This document shows positions 25,570 through 34,511 of a stretch of 64,000 nucleotides of DNA, one piece after another. The position numbers and the translations under genes were made by a program. Below the pieces are notes generated by a model. The model did not search any database. It saw nothing but the letters and a program-made list of their open reading frames with translations, and was not told the DNA's origin. Every line of letters starts with the position of its first letter. The first letter of the stretch is position 1. Source of the DNA: Maribacter aquivivus (GTDB taxonomy: Bacteria > Bacteroidota > Bacteroidia > Flavobacteriales > Flavobacteriaceae). The DNA lies in assembly GCF_900142175.1 (NCBI RefSeq), contig NZ_FQZX01000001.1, positions 1,364,001 through 1,428,000 on the forward strand, in the 5' to 3' direction.

Positions 25570-26937
25570 ATGATAAAAGCATACAATACAGTAAGGGTAT
25601 TTATTAAATCTTATTTCGAAGGAAATTCAAGAACTAATTTGTTGGTTAAGAATGTGTTTTCTTCTTTGATATTAAGAGGTTTGGGGACTGCCATTAACTT
25701 TCTCTTTGTTCCTTTGGTTATTAATTTTGTGAATGCTGAACGTTATGGAATTTGGTTAACATTAAGTTCAGTATTAACCTGGTTTACACTTTTGGATATA
25801 GGTTTTGGAAATGGATTGCGAAATAAGTTTTCTGAGGCGGTCGCATTAGATGATATTAAAGAACAACGAAAGTTAGTACATACTACAGCAGCTGTTTTAA
25901 TACTTATTTCAGCCCTCATCTTTATCCTTAATATCATATTTACCGATCAAATAAAATGGGATGAGTTTTTAGGTGTTGATGCTTCGTACAGAACGGAGTT
26001 GCAGCAGCTTGTATTTTTACTGATTTCCTTTTTTAGCTTACAGTTTATATTTCAAATTTATAATCCTATACAGTACGCATTACAAAAACCGGCAATGATT
26101 GCGAGAACAATTTTGGTAGGTAACGCGCTGGGTTTAATAGGTATTCTGTATTTAAGAGAATTTTCTGAGCCTTCATTGTTTAATTTGGGTTTTGTAGTTA
26201 TGGGTAGTAATGTGCTTTCCATATTTTTATTTACAGCATATTTCTTTATCGTTCAAAGACGAGATTTAATTCAAAAAATAGAAAGACCTACACTAGATAC
26301 TTTAGGGTCTATTTTTTCTCTTGGTATAAAGTTTTTCTTTTTAAACATTGCATATATGGTGCAATTTCAAACAAGTAACTTTTTAATCAGTAAATATTTT
26401 ACACCAGAAAAGGTTACGGAGTTCAATATCGCTTTTAAGCTGTTTAGCGTGGCTTCTCTAGTTTTTGGTATCATACTTAGTCCGGTGTGGAGTTCGGTTA
26501 CCAATGCCCAGGTAAATAACGATTATACCTGGATCAAGAAGTTAATTAAGAAGTTGCTACTAATCTGGGGTATTATTGCTGTAGGAAGTATTATTGTTTT
26601 AATGATTGCACCTACCATTTATCACTTATGGATTGGTGATATTATTACGATACCGTTCATAACATCATTAGGTGTGTTGCTTATTGTACTATCTAATTGT
26701 TTTTCTTCAATTTTTATTAGTGTCCTAAACGGTATGGGTAAAGTAAACCTGCAATTTTACATTTCCATTTTTGTTATCATATTTTTTGTACCCATAGCTT
26801 ATTTTCTATCGGTAGAGATGAGTTACGGTATTTTTGGAATATGTATGGCAATTGTCATTACAAATGTGAACGGTTTAATAGTAGCACCATATCAGGTGTA
26901 CGTAGAAATGAGAAAAAATCGAAAATTACCAGCTTAA
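25570..26937 (+). CDS. Wzx-like polysaccharide flippase (MOP superfamily), left copy
   Basis: The 455-aa protein has about twelve to fourteen hydrophobic helices in two similar halves, as in the MATE/MOP exporters. The start region LVKNVFSSLILRGLGTAINFLFVPLVINFV and the following GIWLTLSSVLTWFTLLDIGFGNGLRNKF are the typical flippase N-terminal pattern. It would flip undecaprenyl-pyrophosphate-linked repeat units to the periplasm. It is tightly packed behind the Wzy-like gene and 20 bp before a family 2 glycosyltransferase start. A paralogue with the same ERYGIW/SAYYGEW-type motif is at 47654-49027, which indicates two separate export systems. Confidence 0.9.
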   Translation: MIKAYNTVRVFIKSYFEGNSRTNLLVKNVFSSLILRGLGTAINFLFVPLVINFVNAERYGIWLTLSSVLTWFTLLDIGFGNGLRNKFSEAVALDDIKEQRKLVHTTAAVLILISALIFILNIIFTDQIKWDEFLGVDASYRTELQQLVFLLISFFSLQFIFQIYNPIQYALQKPAMIARTILVGNALGLIGILYLREFSEPSLFNLGFVVMGSNVLSIFLFTAYFFIVQRRDLIQKIERPTLDTLGSIFSLGIKFFFLNIAYMVQFQTSNFLISKYFTPEKVTEFNIAFKLFSVASLVFGIILSPVWSSVTNAQVNNDYTWIKKLIKKLLLIWGIIAVGSIIVLMIAPTIYHLWIGDIITIPFITSLGVLLIVLSNCFSSIFISVLNGMGKVNLQFYISIFVIIFFVPIAYFLSVEMSYGIFGICMAIVITNVNGLIVAPYQVYVEMRKNRKLPA

Positions 26938-26957
26938 AAAGTTGTAATAAACTAGAG

Positions 26958-27845
26958 ATGATGTCAACTAATGAAAAGAAATTAATTACTGTTTTACTTA
27001 CGGTTCACAATCGTAAGATGAAAACGTATAGCTGTTTGCAAGCATTATCTAAATGTATTTTAGATGATGGTTTCGAGTTGAATATATTCTTGGTAGATGA
27101 TGGTAGTACTGATGGTACGACCGCGTATTTGCAGGATAAGTTTGATAATCTTCGGATTATACAAGGGTCAGGAAGTTTATTCTGGGCCGGTGGTATGCGA
27201 GCTGCCTGGAAATATGCCAATGAGCATGAAAAAAATACAAATTACTATTTGCTATTAAATGATGATACCATTGTTTTTGAAGATACTATTACCAGATTGT
27301 TCAGTGATTTGAAAGCTACTAATGAGCCGAAGAGTATTATAGTGGGACCAACTATGGATCCAGATACAAAAAAGATATCCTATGGCGGACATCAACTATT
27401 AAATAGACTGACTTTTAAAAGTAAAATGTTAATACCTAATAATGAGTTTCCTCAAAAATGTGAGTTAGGTAATGCCAATATAATGTTGGTACCTAAAGAG
27501 GTATTTGTCGAAATTGGATCACTAACAGAAAATTATACACATGGTATAGCGGATTTTGACTACACTCTGAAAGCTTTAAAAAATGGTATCAATACCTATA
27601 TTTCTAGTTCTTACTGTGGCTATTGTATTAATGACCACGGAGTAAGTTGGTTAAGTCAAAAAAGTAATTTAAAAGATCGTTTAAAGTATTTGTATAGTCC
27701 TACAGGATTATCATATAAAGAATATTTACAATTTGTAAAAACACATTTTCCATTACATCTACCACAAGCCTTTTTATTGTTGTGGTTTAAAACCTTATTT
27801 CCTATTGTTTGGCAATTATTTAAAAATGAAGAATATTTAAAATGA
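26958..27845 (+). CDS. family 2 glycosyltransferase
   Basis: From ATG 26958 the 295-aa protein begins MMSTNEKKLITVLLTVHNR, the usual GT-A fold start. IFLVDDGSTDGT gives the nucleotide-binding Asp pair, and YLLLNDDTIV the DxD-like metal site. GSGSLFWAGGMRAAW and the GIADFDYTLKAL acceptor region follow. It should add one sugar to the lipid-linked repeat in the cytoplasm. A longer frame from 26841 overlaps the flippase by 97 bp in another frame; I reject it because those residues are unlike a GT-A N-terminus. Its stop overlaps the next start (ATGA). The sugar is unknown. Confidence 0.88.
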   Translation: MMSTNEKKLITVLLTVHNRKMKTYSCLQALSKCILDDGFELNIFLVDDGSTDGTTAYLQDKFDNLRIIQGSGSLFWAGGMRAAWKYANEHEKNTNYYLLLNDDTIVFEDTITRLFSDLKATNEPKSIIVGPTMDPDTKKISYGGHQLLNRLTFKSKMLIPNNEFPQKCELGNANIMLVPKEVFVEIGSLTENYTHGIADFDYTLKALKNGINTYISSSYCGYCINDHGVSWLSQKSNLKDRLKYLYSPTGLSYKEYLQFVKTHFPLHLPQAFLLLWFKTLFPIVWQLFKNEEYLK

Positions 27846-28777
27846 ATACGGATTTGTCCATATCCCCCTTACTTTTTATTATTTTTAATAGACCGGAACA
27901 AACAAGAAAGGTCTTTGAAATGATAAAAAAGGCTAGACCTAAAAAACTGTATGTTGCAGCAGATGGACCTAGACAAAATAGTACTGATGAGCAACGTTGT
28001 AAAGAGACTAGAGCTATCATAGATTTAGTGGATTGGGACTGCGAGGTTAAAACACTTTTTAGAGAAGAAAATATTGGTTGCGGCTTAGGACCAAAAAAAG
28101 CAATTGATTGGTTCTTTGAAAATGAAGAAGAAGGTATCATTTTAGAAGATGATTGTTTGCCTTCAGAAAGCTTTTTTAAATTCTGTTCAGAACTGTTAGA
28201 AAAATATCGAGATAATAGCCAGATAATGCATATTGGAGGTTCTAATTTTCAGAACGGATATGTTTCAGATTCTGATTACTCGTACTACTTCTCTTATTTC
28301 AGTCATGAATGGGGTTGGGCTAGTTGGAGAAGAGCTTGGAAACATTATGATTATGAAGTGTCAACGTATCCGGAGTTAAAAAAGAAAGGATATTTCGATA
28401 AGTACTTTTCTAATTTTATTGAAAAGAAATACCGACTTAGCAAGATTGAAAAAACAATTAATGCAGAAGAAGTTACTTGGTGGGATTATCAGTGGGATTA
28501 TACCAAATTAATCAATTCAGGATTATCTATAATTCCGCATCAAAACATGATTAAGAATTTAGGTTTTGGTGAAGATGCTACACATACTTTAAGTGCTAAT
28601 GATGAAAGGCAAAAAAATGAAGCTCATGAATTAAAATTTCCCTTAGCACATCCTAGTTTTGTAATTAGAGACATAAAAGCAGATAAGAAATATTTTAATT
28701 GGTTTTTTAAAACCACAGTTCTACGTAGAAAAATATTAAGCTTCTTGCGATTTCCAGGATATTCAAGCTTAGGCTAA
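27842..28777 (+). CDS. GT-A fold nucleotide-sugar glycosyltransferase (HlpA-like family)
   Basis: The 311-aa protein starts LSISPLLFIIFNRPEQTRKVFEMIKKA and contains KLYVAADGPR, GPKKAIDWFFENEEEGIILEDDCLPS (EDD metal-binding motif) and HEWGWASWRRAW. These are hallmarks of the family annotated as hemolytic protein HlpA-like or nucleotide-diphospho-sugar transferase, common in capsule loci. A role in adding a repeat-unit sugar is likely; no haemolysis is implied. It overlaps the previous gene by four bases, so translational coupling is probable. It ends the plus-strand run that begins with the NRPS/PKS gene, and the next gene is convergent 41 bp away. Confidence 0.85.
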   Translation: MNTDLSISPLLFIIFNRPEQTRKVFEMIKKARPKKLYVAADGPRQNSTDEQRCKETRAIIDLVDWDCEVKTLFREENIGCGLGPKKAIDWFFENEEEGIILEDDCLPSESFFKFCSELLEKYRDNSQIMHIGGSNFQNGYVSDSDYSYYFSYFSHEWGWASWRRAWKHYDYEVSTYPELKKKGYFDKYFSNFIEKKYRLSKIEKTINAEEVTWWDYQWDYTKLINSGLSIIPHQNMIKNLGFGEDATHTLSANDERQKNEAHELKFPLAHPSFVIRDIKADKKYFNWFFKTTVLRRKILSFLRFPGYSSLG

Positions 28778-28818
28778 TTTTAAACGAATTGGGTCAATGG
28801 TATTGATTTTGTTGCAGA

Positions 28819-30273
28819 TTAGTTATCAGAATTACAGTTGAAATCAAGTAAAATAGGTTCTCTCGGTTCAAAATCGATATCATCTCTATAGTCTACAACT
28901 TCAAAACTATATTCTGGCCAAATGATATTGGTAGGATTACATGATTCATAAACTAGGCAGTCAGTTATTTTATTGCCACCAGAAGTATCAAAAGCTGCAA
29001 ATATTAATGAGTTAGATGCTGGTAGCCCTCTGTCTTGTCCTAACTCTCCACATATAATTTGCTTCGCACGTAATCTGTTAAAAGTTACATTCCCAGAACC
29101 TTCAACTGAAGATGCAACACCATTTCCCATCTCTAAAAAGTCAACATCTTCAACAAGTCCGCCCGTACCTCCACGTGCACCTTCAGTATTTTGATCTTCA
29201 AACATTACACCAACACCCCTAGGGCTATTGTTGCCAACTATCAAACCTTTTTTAATCTGTTGTCCCGCACTTTTGTAAATACTAATATTGTCTTCGGTCC
29301 ATGCAATTTCTCGGTCATTTATTACTGAAAAATTCTCCAATAATCCTCCAATACATTTATCGTATTGTACTAATTGTCCTCTAGGAAAAGGACCTCTCAT
29401 ATTGTGACCTTCAATATAGGTCAATACAGACTCATCGCATTGATCTAATCGAATACCGGTAGAGCCATCTTCTACTTTTACATGGGTAATTACTAAATTC
29501 TCAGTATCAAATCCCTCAATACAATTTCTGGTAGCATCTGGTAAAGGACCACTAGAAGGGGCATCTGTATATTTAATGGAACAGTTTTCTATCGTTAAAT
29601 TATCTGCCTTAGCAAATTTAATACCCATATACGCACCGGTGTAATCAATAATACAATTTGATATGACGACGCCTGTAAATCCATTAATTTCTATACCATG
29701 CTGATTTAATGTTTTAATATGCAGGTTTTCTATGCGCTGGTTATTTTCAGTGACAATTATTGGACCTGAATCTTGACGAATGCTTGTGCATGGGGCTTCG
29801 ACAATCTCAGGTTCTACTGTTTCAGGTTCAGCAATTGTTGGTACTACGGTATAGTTTTCTTCCGTTCCATTTTCAGAAGTTACAGTATAGGTAACTTCCT
29901 CGCTAAAATCTTGTGGAGTAGTGGTATCTGGTATTACGGTTGCAGCCGAATCAACGGTAATGGTAGGTTTTAGTTGAAGCGTAGATATGCTACTGGTATC
30001 AATGTCAACATATATAAGATTTTGTTCTTCATCAATAACACCTATAATATCTGTGTTCAAACCTATATTATCAATTGATTGTATGCTGAAATTAGAAATT
30101 CTAAGCGTTGGGATAAAAACAGCTTCTTCCGTTGAGGTATCTTTAATTATAGATTCGCTAAGAATATCATGGTCAGACGAACAAGACCCTAATTGTAAAA
30201 ACGGGAATGTTAGTACAAGTAAAATAAATACTGTAGTGTTGAAGTACATGGGTTTAAATGTGATTCTTGCCAT
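28819..30273 (-). CDS. secreted lipoprotein with Ig-like domain and right-handed beta-helix
   Basis: The 484-aa protein has a signal peptide ending in LQLGSC, so Cys31 is the likely lipidation site. Residues about 50-145 form an Ig-like segment (ISTLQLKPTITV...FSEEVTYTVTSENGTEENYTV), reminiscent of the DUF5018 type. After a Pro/Glu/Val linker, residues about 165-450 form short repeating strands (ENLHIKTLNQHGIEI, VVISNCIIDYT, LTIENCSIKYT). This is a parallel beta-helix as in pectate-lyase-like proteins. In an EPS locus this architecture suits a polysaccharide lyase, epimerase or tailspike-like binder, but no catalytic residues can be assigned. It is convergent with the operon ending at 28777. 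A second beta-helix lipoprotein lies at 31568-33700. Confidence 0.8.
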   Translation of the reverse strand: MARITFKPMYFNTTVFILLVLTFPFLQLGSCSSDHDILSESIIKDTSTEEAVFIPTLRISNFSIQSIDNIGLNTDIIGVIDEEQNLIYVDIDTSSISTLQLKPTITVDSAATVIPDTTTPQDFSEEVTYTVTSENGTEENYTVVPTIAEPETVEPEIVEAPCTSIRQDSGPIIVTENNQRIENLHIKTLNQHGIEINGFTGVVISNCIIDYTGAYMGIKFAKADNLTIENCSIKYTDAPSSGPLPDATRNCIEGFDTENLVITHVKVEDGSTGIRLDQCDESVLTYIEGHNMRGPFPRGQLVQYDKCIGGLLENFSVINDREIAWTEDNISIYKSAGQQIKKGLIVGNNSPRGVGVMFEDQNTEGARGGTGGLVEDVDFLEMGNGVASSVEGSGNVTFNRLRAKQIICGELGQDRGLPASNSLIFAAFDTSGGNKITDCLVYESCNPTNIIWPEYSFEVVDYRDDIDFEPREPILLDFNCNSDN

Positions 30274-30702
30274 AACGTTTATTTATATCATTGGGCCATG
30301 AATAAATATTGAAGCGTTTAGTCTGTATTGTCTAGTCTCTATGAATAACTGATTTTTCCGTTGAATGTTGTTCTTGAATAATAAACAGGTTAATTTATGG
30401 AGTGAATATTGATAATTTGTAAAAAAAAATATTACAGATGAAGAGATGTAATTTTTATAAGATGGTTAAATAATTAAAATAGATCTAGAAAAAATGGATT
30501 TATATGAGATAGTACATTTACTAAATACTCTTAAATTGAAAATAAACTTACCTTTTCTGCAGATAAACGTAATTTTAGTGTTAATAATTTAGAATTCGAT
30601 ATCTTTGGTTTTAAATTCTAATAACCCCCGGAGTAATTGCTATTCCTAAATTATAGCTGTTAATATTTAACGGTTAGTTGGTTTTAAGAGAATGTATTTA
30701 CT
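30274..30702. other. 429-bp divergent intergenic region (beta-helix lipoprotein / WecG gene)
   Basis: No coding frame is evident. It should contain the promoters of the two divergent flanking genes. One candidate is listed at 30575-30607; the remainder is AT-rich without recognisable structure. Confidence 0.4.
30575..30607 (+). promoter_or_regulatory. candidate Bacteroidota-type promoter of the WecG/TagA gene
   Basis: TATCTTTG at 30600-30607 matches the -7 consensus TAnnTTTG exactly. TTAG (30575-30578), 21 bases upstream, resembles the -33 TTTG element imperfectly. The gene starts at 30703, leaving a leader of roughly 90 bases. Confidence 0.35.
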
Positions 30703-31461
30703 ATGATTTTAGATGATTATATGATTGCTACTGATGTTAATTCAGAAGTTTTATGTCTTGGTTACCCTATTTATAATTCTTCACTTAATGATTTACCTAA
30801 TAAATCAAAATTGTTGGTGAATACCATCAATCAATATTCATATTGTATTTCAGAAGAAGATGCTACTTTTAAAGAAGCACTTTTGAATAGTGATGTTATT
30901 TTGCCCGATGGTGTTGGTATTGTATTTGCATCAAAGTGGTTGAATGATGTTAAGGTAAAAAAAATAGCTGGAGCAGATTTTCATGAGTTTCAATTAAAAC
31001 GTTTAAATAGTATTAATGGTTCTTGTTTTTACTTGGGTGCTTCAAACGAAACTTTAGGTAAGATAGAAACCAGGTTGAAAAAAGAATACCCAAATGTGAA
31101 ATTTGGTAGTTACTCGCCACCCTATAAACCAAGCTTTACAGAAGAAGATAACGTAAAAATGATACAAGAGGTGAACAATTTTAGTCCAGATGTATTATTT
31201 GTGGGTATGACTGCTCCAAAACAAGAAAAATGGAGCTATGCGCATAAAGGTGAACTTGAAGCTAAAATTATCTGCTCTATAGGTGCTGTATTTGATTTTT
31301 ATGCAGGGACCGTAGAAAGACCTAATAAAATTTGGCAAGATTTAGGTTTAGAGTGGTTAGGTCGTCTTTTTAAAGAACCTAAAAGAATGTGGAGACGATA
31401 TATTTATTATGGTGGCATTTTTGCTAAGCATATGGTAAAGGCTAAATTTAATCGCTTATAG
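30703..31461 (+). CDS. WecG/TagA/CpsF-family glycosyltransferase (GT26)
   Basis: The 252-aa protein has the family order. LVNTINQYSYCISEEDATFKEALLNSDVILPDGVGIV contains the conserved ILPDG motif, and GADFHEF is followed by FYLGASNETL. LFVGMTAPKQEKW and GAVFDFYAGTVERPNKIWQDLGLEWLGRL complete it. These enzymes add a sugar, often N-acetylmannosaminuronate, ManNAc or glucose, to a lipid-linked acceptor early in repeat-unit synthesis. It stands alone on the plus strand between two minus-strand beta-helix lipoproteins. A consensus-like promoter lies upstream, so it is probably transcribed on its own. Confidence 0.92.
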   Translation: MILDDYMIATDVNSEVLCLGYPIYNSSLNDLPNKSKLLVNTINQYSYCISEEDATFKEALLNSDVILPDGVGIVFASKWLNDVKVKKIAGADFHEFQLKRLNSINGSCFYLGASNETLGKIETRLKKEYPNVKFGSYSPPYKPSFTEEDNVKMIQEVNNFSPDVLFVGMTAPKQEKWSYAHKGELEAKIICSIGAVFDFYAGTVERPNKIWQDLGLEWLGRLFKEPKRMWRRYIYYGGIFAKHMVKAKFNRL

Positions 31462-31567
31462 TTAAATGGAACTGATACAACTTTAATATTCTGGTATTCT
31501 AAATTTATTTTAATTAGTCCTAACTTCAAGTGATTTCTAAATAAAATAAAATTTTAGTTACTAAATA

Positions 31568-33700
31568 TTAATTACATAAGTTGAGACTTGAATTTTCTAT
31601 AACATTATTTGTTCCTCTTAGCCTAAAACACCCCGGACTTGTGGTAATAACTTCAACTCCCGATAATGAAACGTTTTCTCCGTCTGCACTATCCAAAGGA
31701 TAGACAGTAGAGGTAAGTGAATTATCTTTGAGTACCATATTTTCGAAAATTACATTATCTAGATTTCCTACAAATCTTAAGGTGTTAAATTTGTGACGAT
31801 CTTGGAATATACCGGTTTCGCTTTCGGCATACATATTTTTGAATGTTCCATTAGAAATATCTTGAATGTCAGCGAGCCCATCTCGTCTATAAGAAGAGTA
31901 TCCATCTACTGTTACGTTGGTAATATGATCTGTGAGTTTAAGAGAATTGCAATATCCACCACCTGATCTTACATTAGGTGAACCAACATAATTACCATTA
32001 TCAATTACGTCAGAAATATGTACCTCTCGAGAATCGTTCGGTTGACCATCTTTGTTGATGTAAAACAAATGAGGTGGAGGTGACCAAGTACCACCATTTC
32101 CGCCAATATCACCTCCAGCGGAATTTTGAATATCAGTATACCTATGCGAACGTACTGTCTCAACATTAAAATTTGACACATTACCTTGTATGCCCATAAT
32201 TGTGCCATCTAAAGTCAATCTTCTTAATGTAACGTTTGAAGTTTGAGTTTTAGGGTCAGTACTTTCGTTCGTTACACTGGTATTTTCGTTAAACTCTGTC
32301 GTTAACTTCATGAAATAAGGGCAGAATTGTTGTGCATTTGCACCATCTGGCACTCTTAATGAAACATCTTCTAGTAGAATATTTGAGGCGCCTCTAATGT
32401 TAAAAACTGCCCAAAAGGAAATTGCTCCCGACCATGCAGGGTCAGCGCCAGAAAAAGACATTCCTTTATTAGCAATTAACCAGTTTTCTACCTGTAATTG
32501 ATTGGCGGCATTTGTTTGCGAATCAATCGGTAAGGTAGAATAGGTTTGATCCCATACCATATTTATATTTTTAAAGGTAACATTATCGGCAAGTGCTATT
32601 ATAAATGCTGGTGAACGTAAGTTGTTGATAATTAATTCTGATTCAGATGTACCCTCTATCCAATCATTATCATTCAAGAAAATTGACTTTGTACCAGTAG
32701 CCGAAACATCAATAAACATTTTTCCATCGATCAAAATTTTGGCATTTGTATTATTTGCTTGTTTAAGGGTCTCTACAAGATAGTCTCTGTCATCGGTCGA
32801 ACCGTTCATGTAAGCGCCAAACCATTGAGGCTTAATAAACTCTGTGCCAAGGGTTCCAGCTAAATTAATTGATTCAAAAATACGTTGGTTGTCTTCAGTT
32901 TGAATTATTGTATTGTTGAAGGATATGGTACCATTAACTAGGGTGCCACCTTTAAAAATTAAGGTAATATTTTCCGGTAATATTATTTCTTGACCACTAA
33001 GCTCAAAACGGTCAAAAATCTCCCATGAAGCATTACCCATATTTGCAGGAATATTACTCCAATCAAAATTGCTTGGGATTACAAAATTCGTACTACTTAT
33101 GTCGTCGGTACCACTAGTATTATCAGTTTCCTCGTTTCCTTCTGGTTCTATTGTTACAGTGCCTTCTTCAGTTGTAGTAGAACCATCTTCCTCTTCTACT
33201 TCAATGACATAATCAAAGGTGTCTGTTTCTTGATTGTTTTGTTCTTCAGTTTCAGAATCGTCGGATGATGATTCTGAAGTTTCAGTTGATGTTTCTGATT
33301 CTTCTGATTCATTGGAAGAAGAATCAGAAGAATCTTCATGTGGCGTTTCTGCTGTATTGGAATCAACTTCATTATCAGAAGTATCTGTAGGAGTATAAAT
33401 AATTTTTTGATTTTCACTAATCTCTATAGCTCCATTTTCTGGATTAGAAGTTTGAATAATTTTCACATTTTGCCCTGCTGCAAATGTATCATTGGCTAGT
33501 ACATCTAAAATTATAGGGTCGTACCCGTTAATTATAAAAGCATCATCTACTGCATATTGATTATTGTTTTCATTAATGTTGGTAACATATTCTGAGAGAA
33601 TATCCGTATCCTTACTACAAGAAAAGTGAAGTGAAAATATTGCTAATAAAAAAAGTATATTAATCTTCTTGAAAATTAATCGTTGCATAAATAGGTTCAT
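31568..33700 (-). CDS. secreted beta-helix lipoprotein with acidic Ser/Glu/Thr-rich insertion
   Basis: From the ATG at 33700 (710 aa) a signal peptide ends at LHFSC, with lipid Cys about residue 28. An in-frame ATG at 33739 would add 13 residues before the signal, so 33700 is preferred. Next is an Ig/cadherin-like domain (VDDAFIINGYDPIILDVLANDTF ... KIIYTPTDTS) that is interrupted by about 60 residues almost wholly Ser, Glu, Thr, Asp and Asn. The fold then resumes with TFDYVIEVEEEDGSTTTEEGTVTI. Residues about 220-710 resemble a pectate-lyase-like right-handed beta-helix (KPQWFGAYMNGSTDDRDYLVETLKQA is the usual start). It may bind or cleave the locus polysaccharide; no active site is assignable. 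Confidence 0.8.
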   Translation of the reverse strand: MNLFMQRLIFKKINILFLLAIFSLHFSCSKDTDILSEYVTNINENNNQYAVDDAFIINGYDPIILDVLANDTFAAGQNVKIIQTSNPENGAIEISENQKIIYTPTDTSDNEVDSNTAETPHEDSSDSSSNESEESETSTETSESSSDDSETEEQNNQETDTFDYVIEVEEEDGSTTTEEGTVTIEPEGNEETDNTSGTDDISSTNFVIPSNFDWSNIPANMGNASWEIFDRFELSGQEIILPENITLIFKGGTLVNGTISFNNTIIQTEDNQRIFESINLAGTLGTEFIKPQWFGAYMNGSTDDRDYLVETLKQANNTNAKILIDGKMFIDVSATGTKSIFLNDNDWIEGTSESELIINNLRSPAFIIALADNVTFKNINMVWDQTYSTLPIDSQTNAANQLQVENWLIANKGMSFSGADPAWSGAISFWAVFNIRGASNILLEDVSLRVPDGANAQQFCPYFMKLTTEFNENTSVTNESTDPKTQTSNVTLRRLTLDGTIMGIQGNVSNFNVETVRSHRYTDIQNSAGGDIGGNGGTWSPPPHLFYINKDGQPNDSREVHISDVIDNGNYVGSPNVRSGGGYCNSLKLTDHITNVTVDGYSSYRRDGLADIQDISNGTFKNMYAESETGIFQDRHKFNTLRFVGNLDNVIFENMVLKDNSLTSTVYPLDSADGENVSLSGVEVITTSPGCFRLRGTNNVIENSSLNLCN

Positions 33701-34511
33701 ATTGTAGATGTAATTTTGGGGTGGGTGGTACTTAAACAATTACTTTGGGGTTGTATTTGTTTAAATAATTAACTATGTTCTTTATTTGTTTTTTGTTTAT
33801 ATTTTTGATATACGTATACAATTAAGGTTTTGGTTGTCCAAGACATTGATTATTAGACAATTGTTTTTTAAAATGTTGTGAAAACCTCATTTAGGATAAG
33901 TATAATTTTGGTTTTTTGTTGTAAAGAAATATTTAATAATTTTTTTACAAAAATATTTAAATAAATAAAATAATCGATGAAATATTCAAATAATCGATGA
34001 AATACACTTGATAATTTTTTAATCTATTTTTTATTCAACTTTCTTAAGCAAAACTTGAATAAAATGTAATTAATAGTTGAATTACGTAGTTTTTGGAAAA
34101 ACTTAATAAACAATATTTTATTTAGAGGATCTATTAAGAATGTAGAAATACAGACTTGGGTAAGATTAGAATTTGTCTGTTTTAGGACGTATAGTAAGTA
34201 CAATTAAGAATATATCTTAATTAAATTCTTACTATAGAATAGGTAAAACTGCATAGAACAGATGTACCTCGATTTAAAAATGAATCTAATTATTTTTATA
34301 TTTTATAAAGACTATTCTCGTAGTTTTTATAAAATTAATAAGGTATAATAAAATACTAGGTTTAAATTCTGACATACCATAGTAAATTACGGTAATCGGA
34401 AAAATTCTGTTTTCTTGAATGGTATTAATCTTGATACTTTGTATTTTTTTTTTGCTTTTATCAGTCGAATTGTAGAGTTATGATTTTTAAGGAAAATTTA
34501 AATATTTTATT
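33701..34511. other. 811-bp AT-rich intergenic region between two minus-strand genes
   Basis: No frame with coding character is present. It should hold the promoter of the beta-helix lipoprotein on the minus strand, and perhaps the 3' end of the long EPS transcript coming from the right. The notable structure is a pair of identical 17-base boxes at exactly 20-bp spacing (33968-34004). The rest is homopolymer-rich A/T sequence. Confidence 0.4.
33968..34004. repeat. two identical 17-bp boxes spaced exactly 20 bp
   Basis: AAATAATCGATGAAATA occurs at 33968-33984 and again at 33988-34004. A 20-bp period is about two helical turns, so both would face the same side of DNA. The core TCGATGAAAT also occurs twice upstream of the NRPS/PKS gene (12295-12305, 12378-12387). 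This looks like a tandem operator about 270 bp upstream of the beta-helix lipoprotein gene, but no regulator can be named. Confidence 0.4.

Noticed and set aside
26841..26957. Longer start for the GT2 gene inside the flippase gene
   Set aside because: The extra residues are Cys/Asn/Ser-rich and unlike a GT-A N-terminus; ATG 26958 sits right before the family start.
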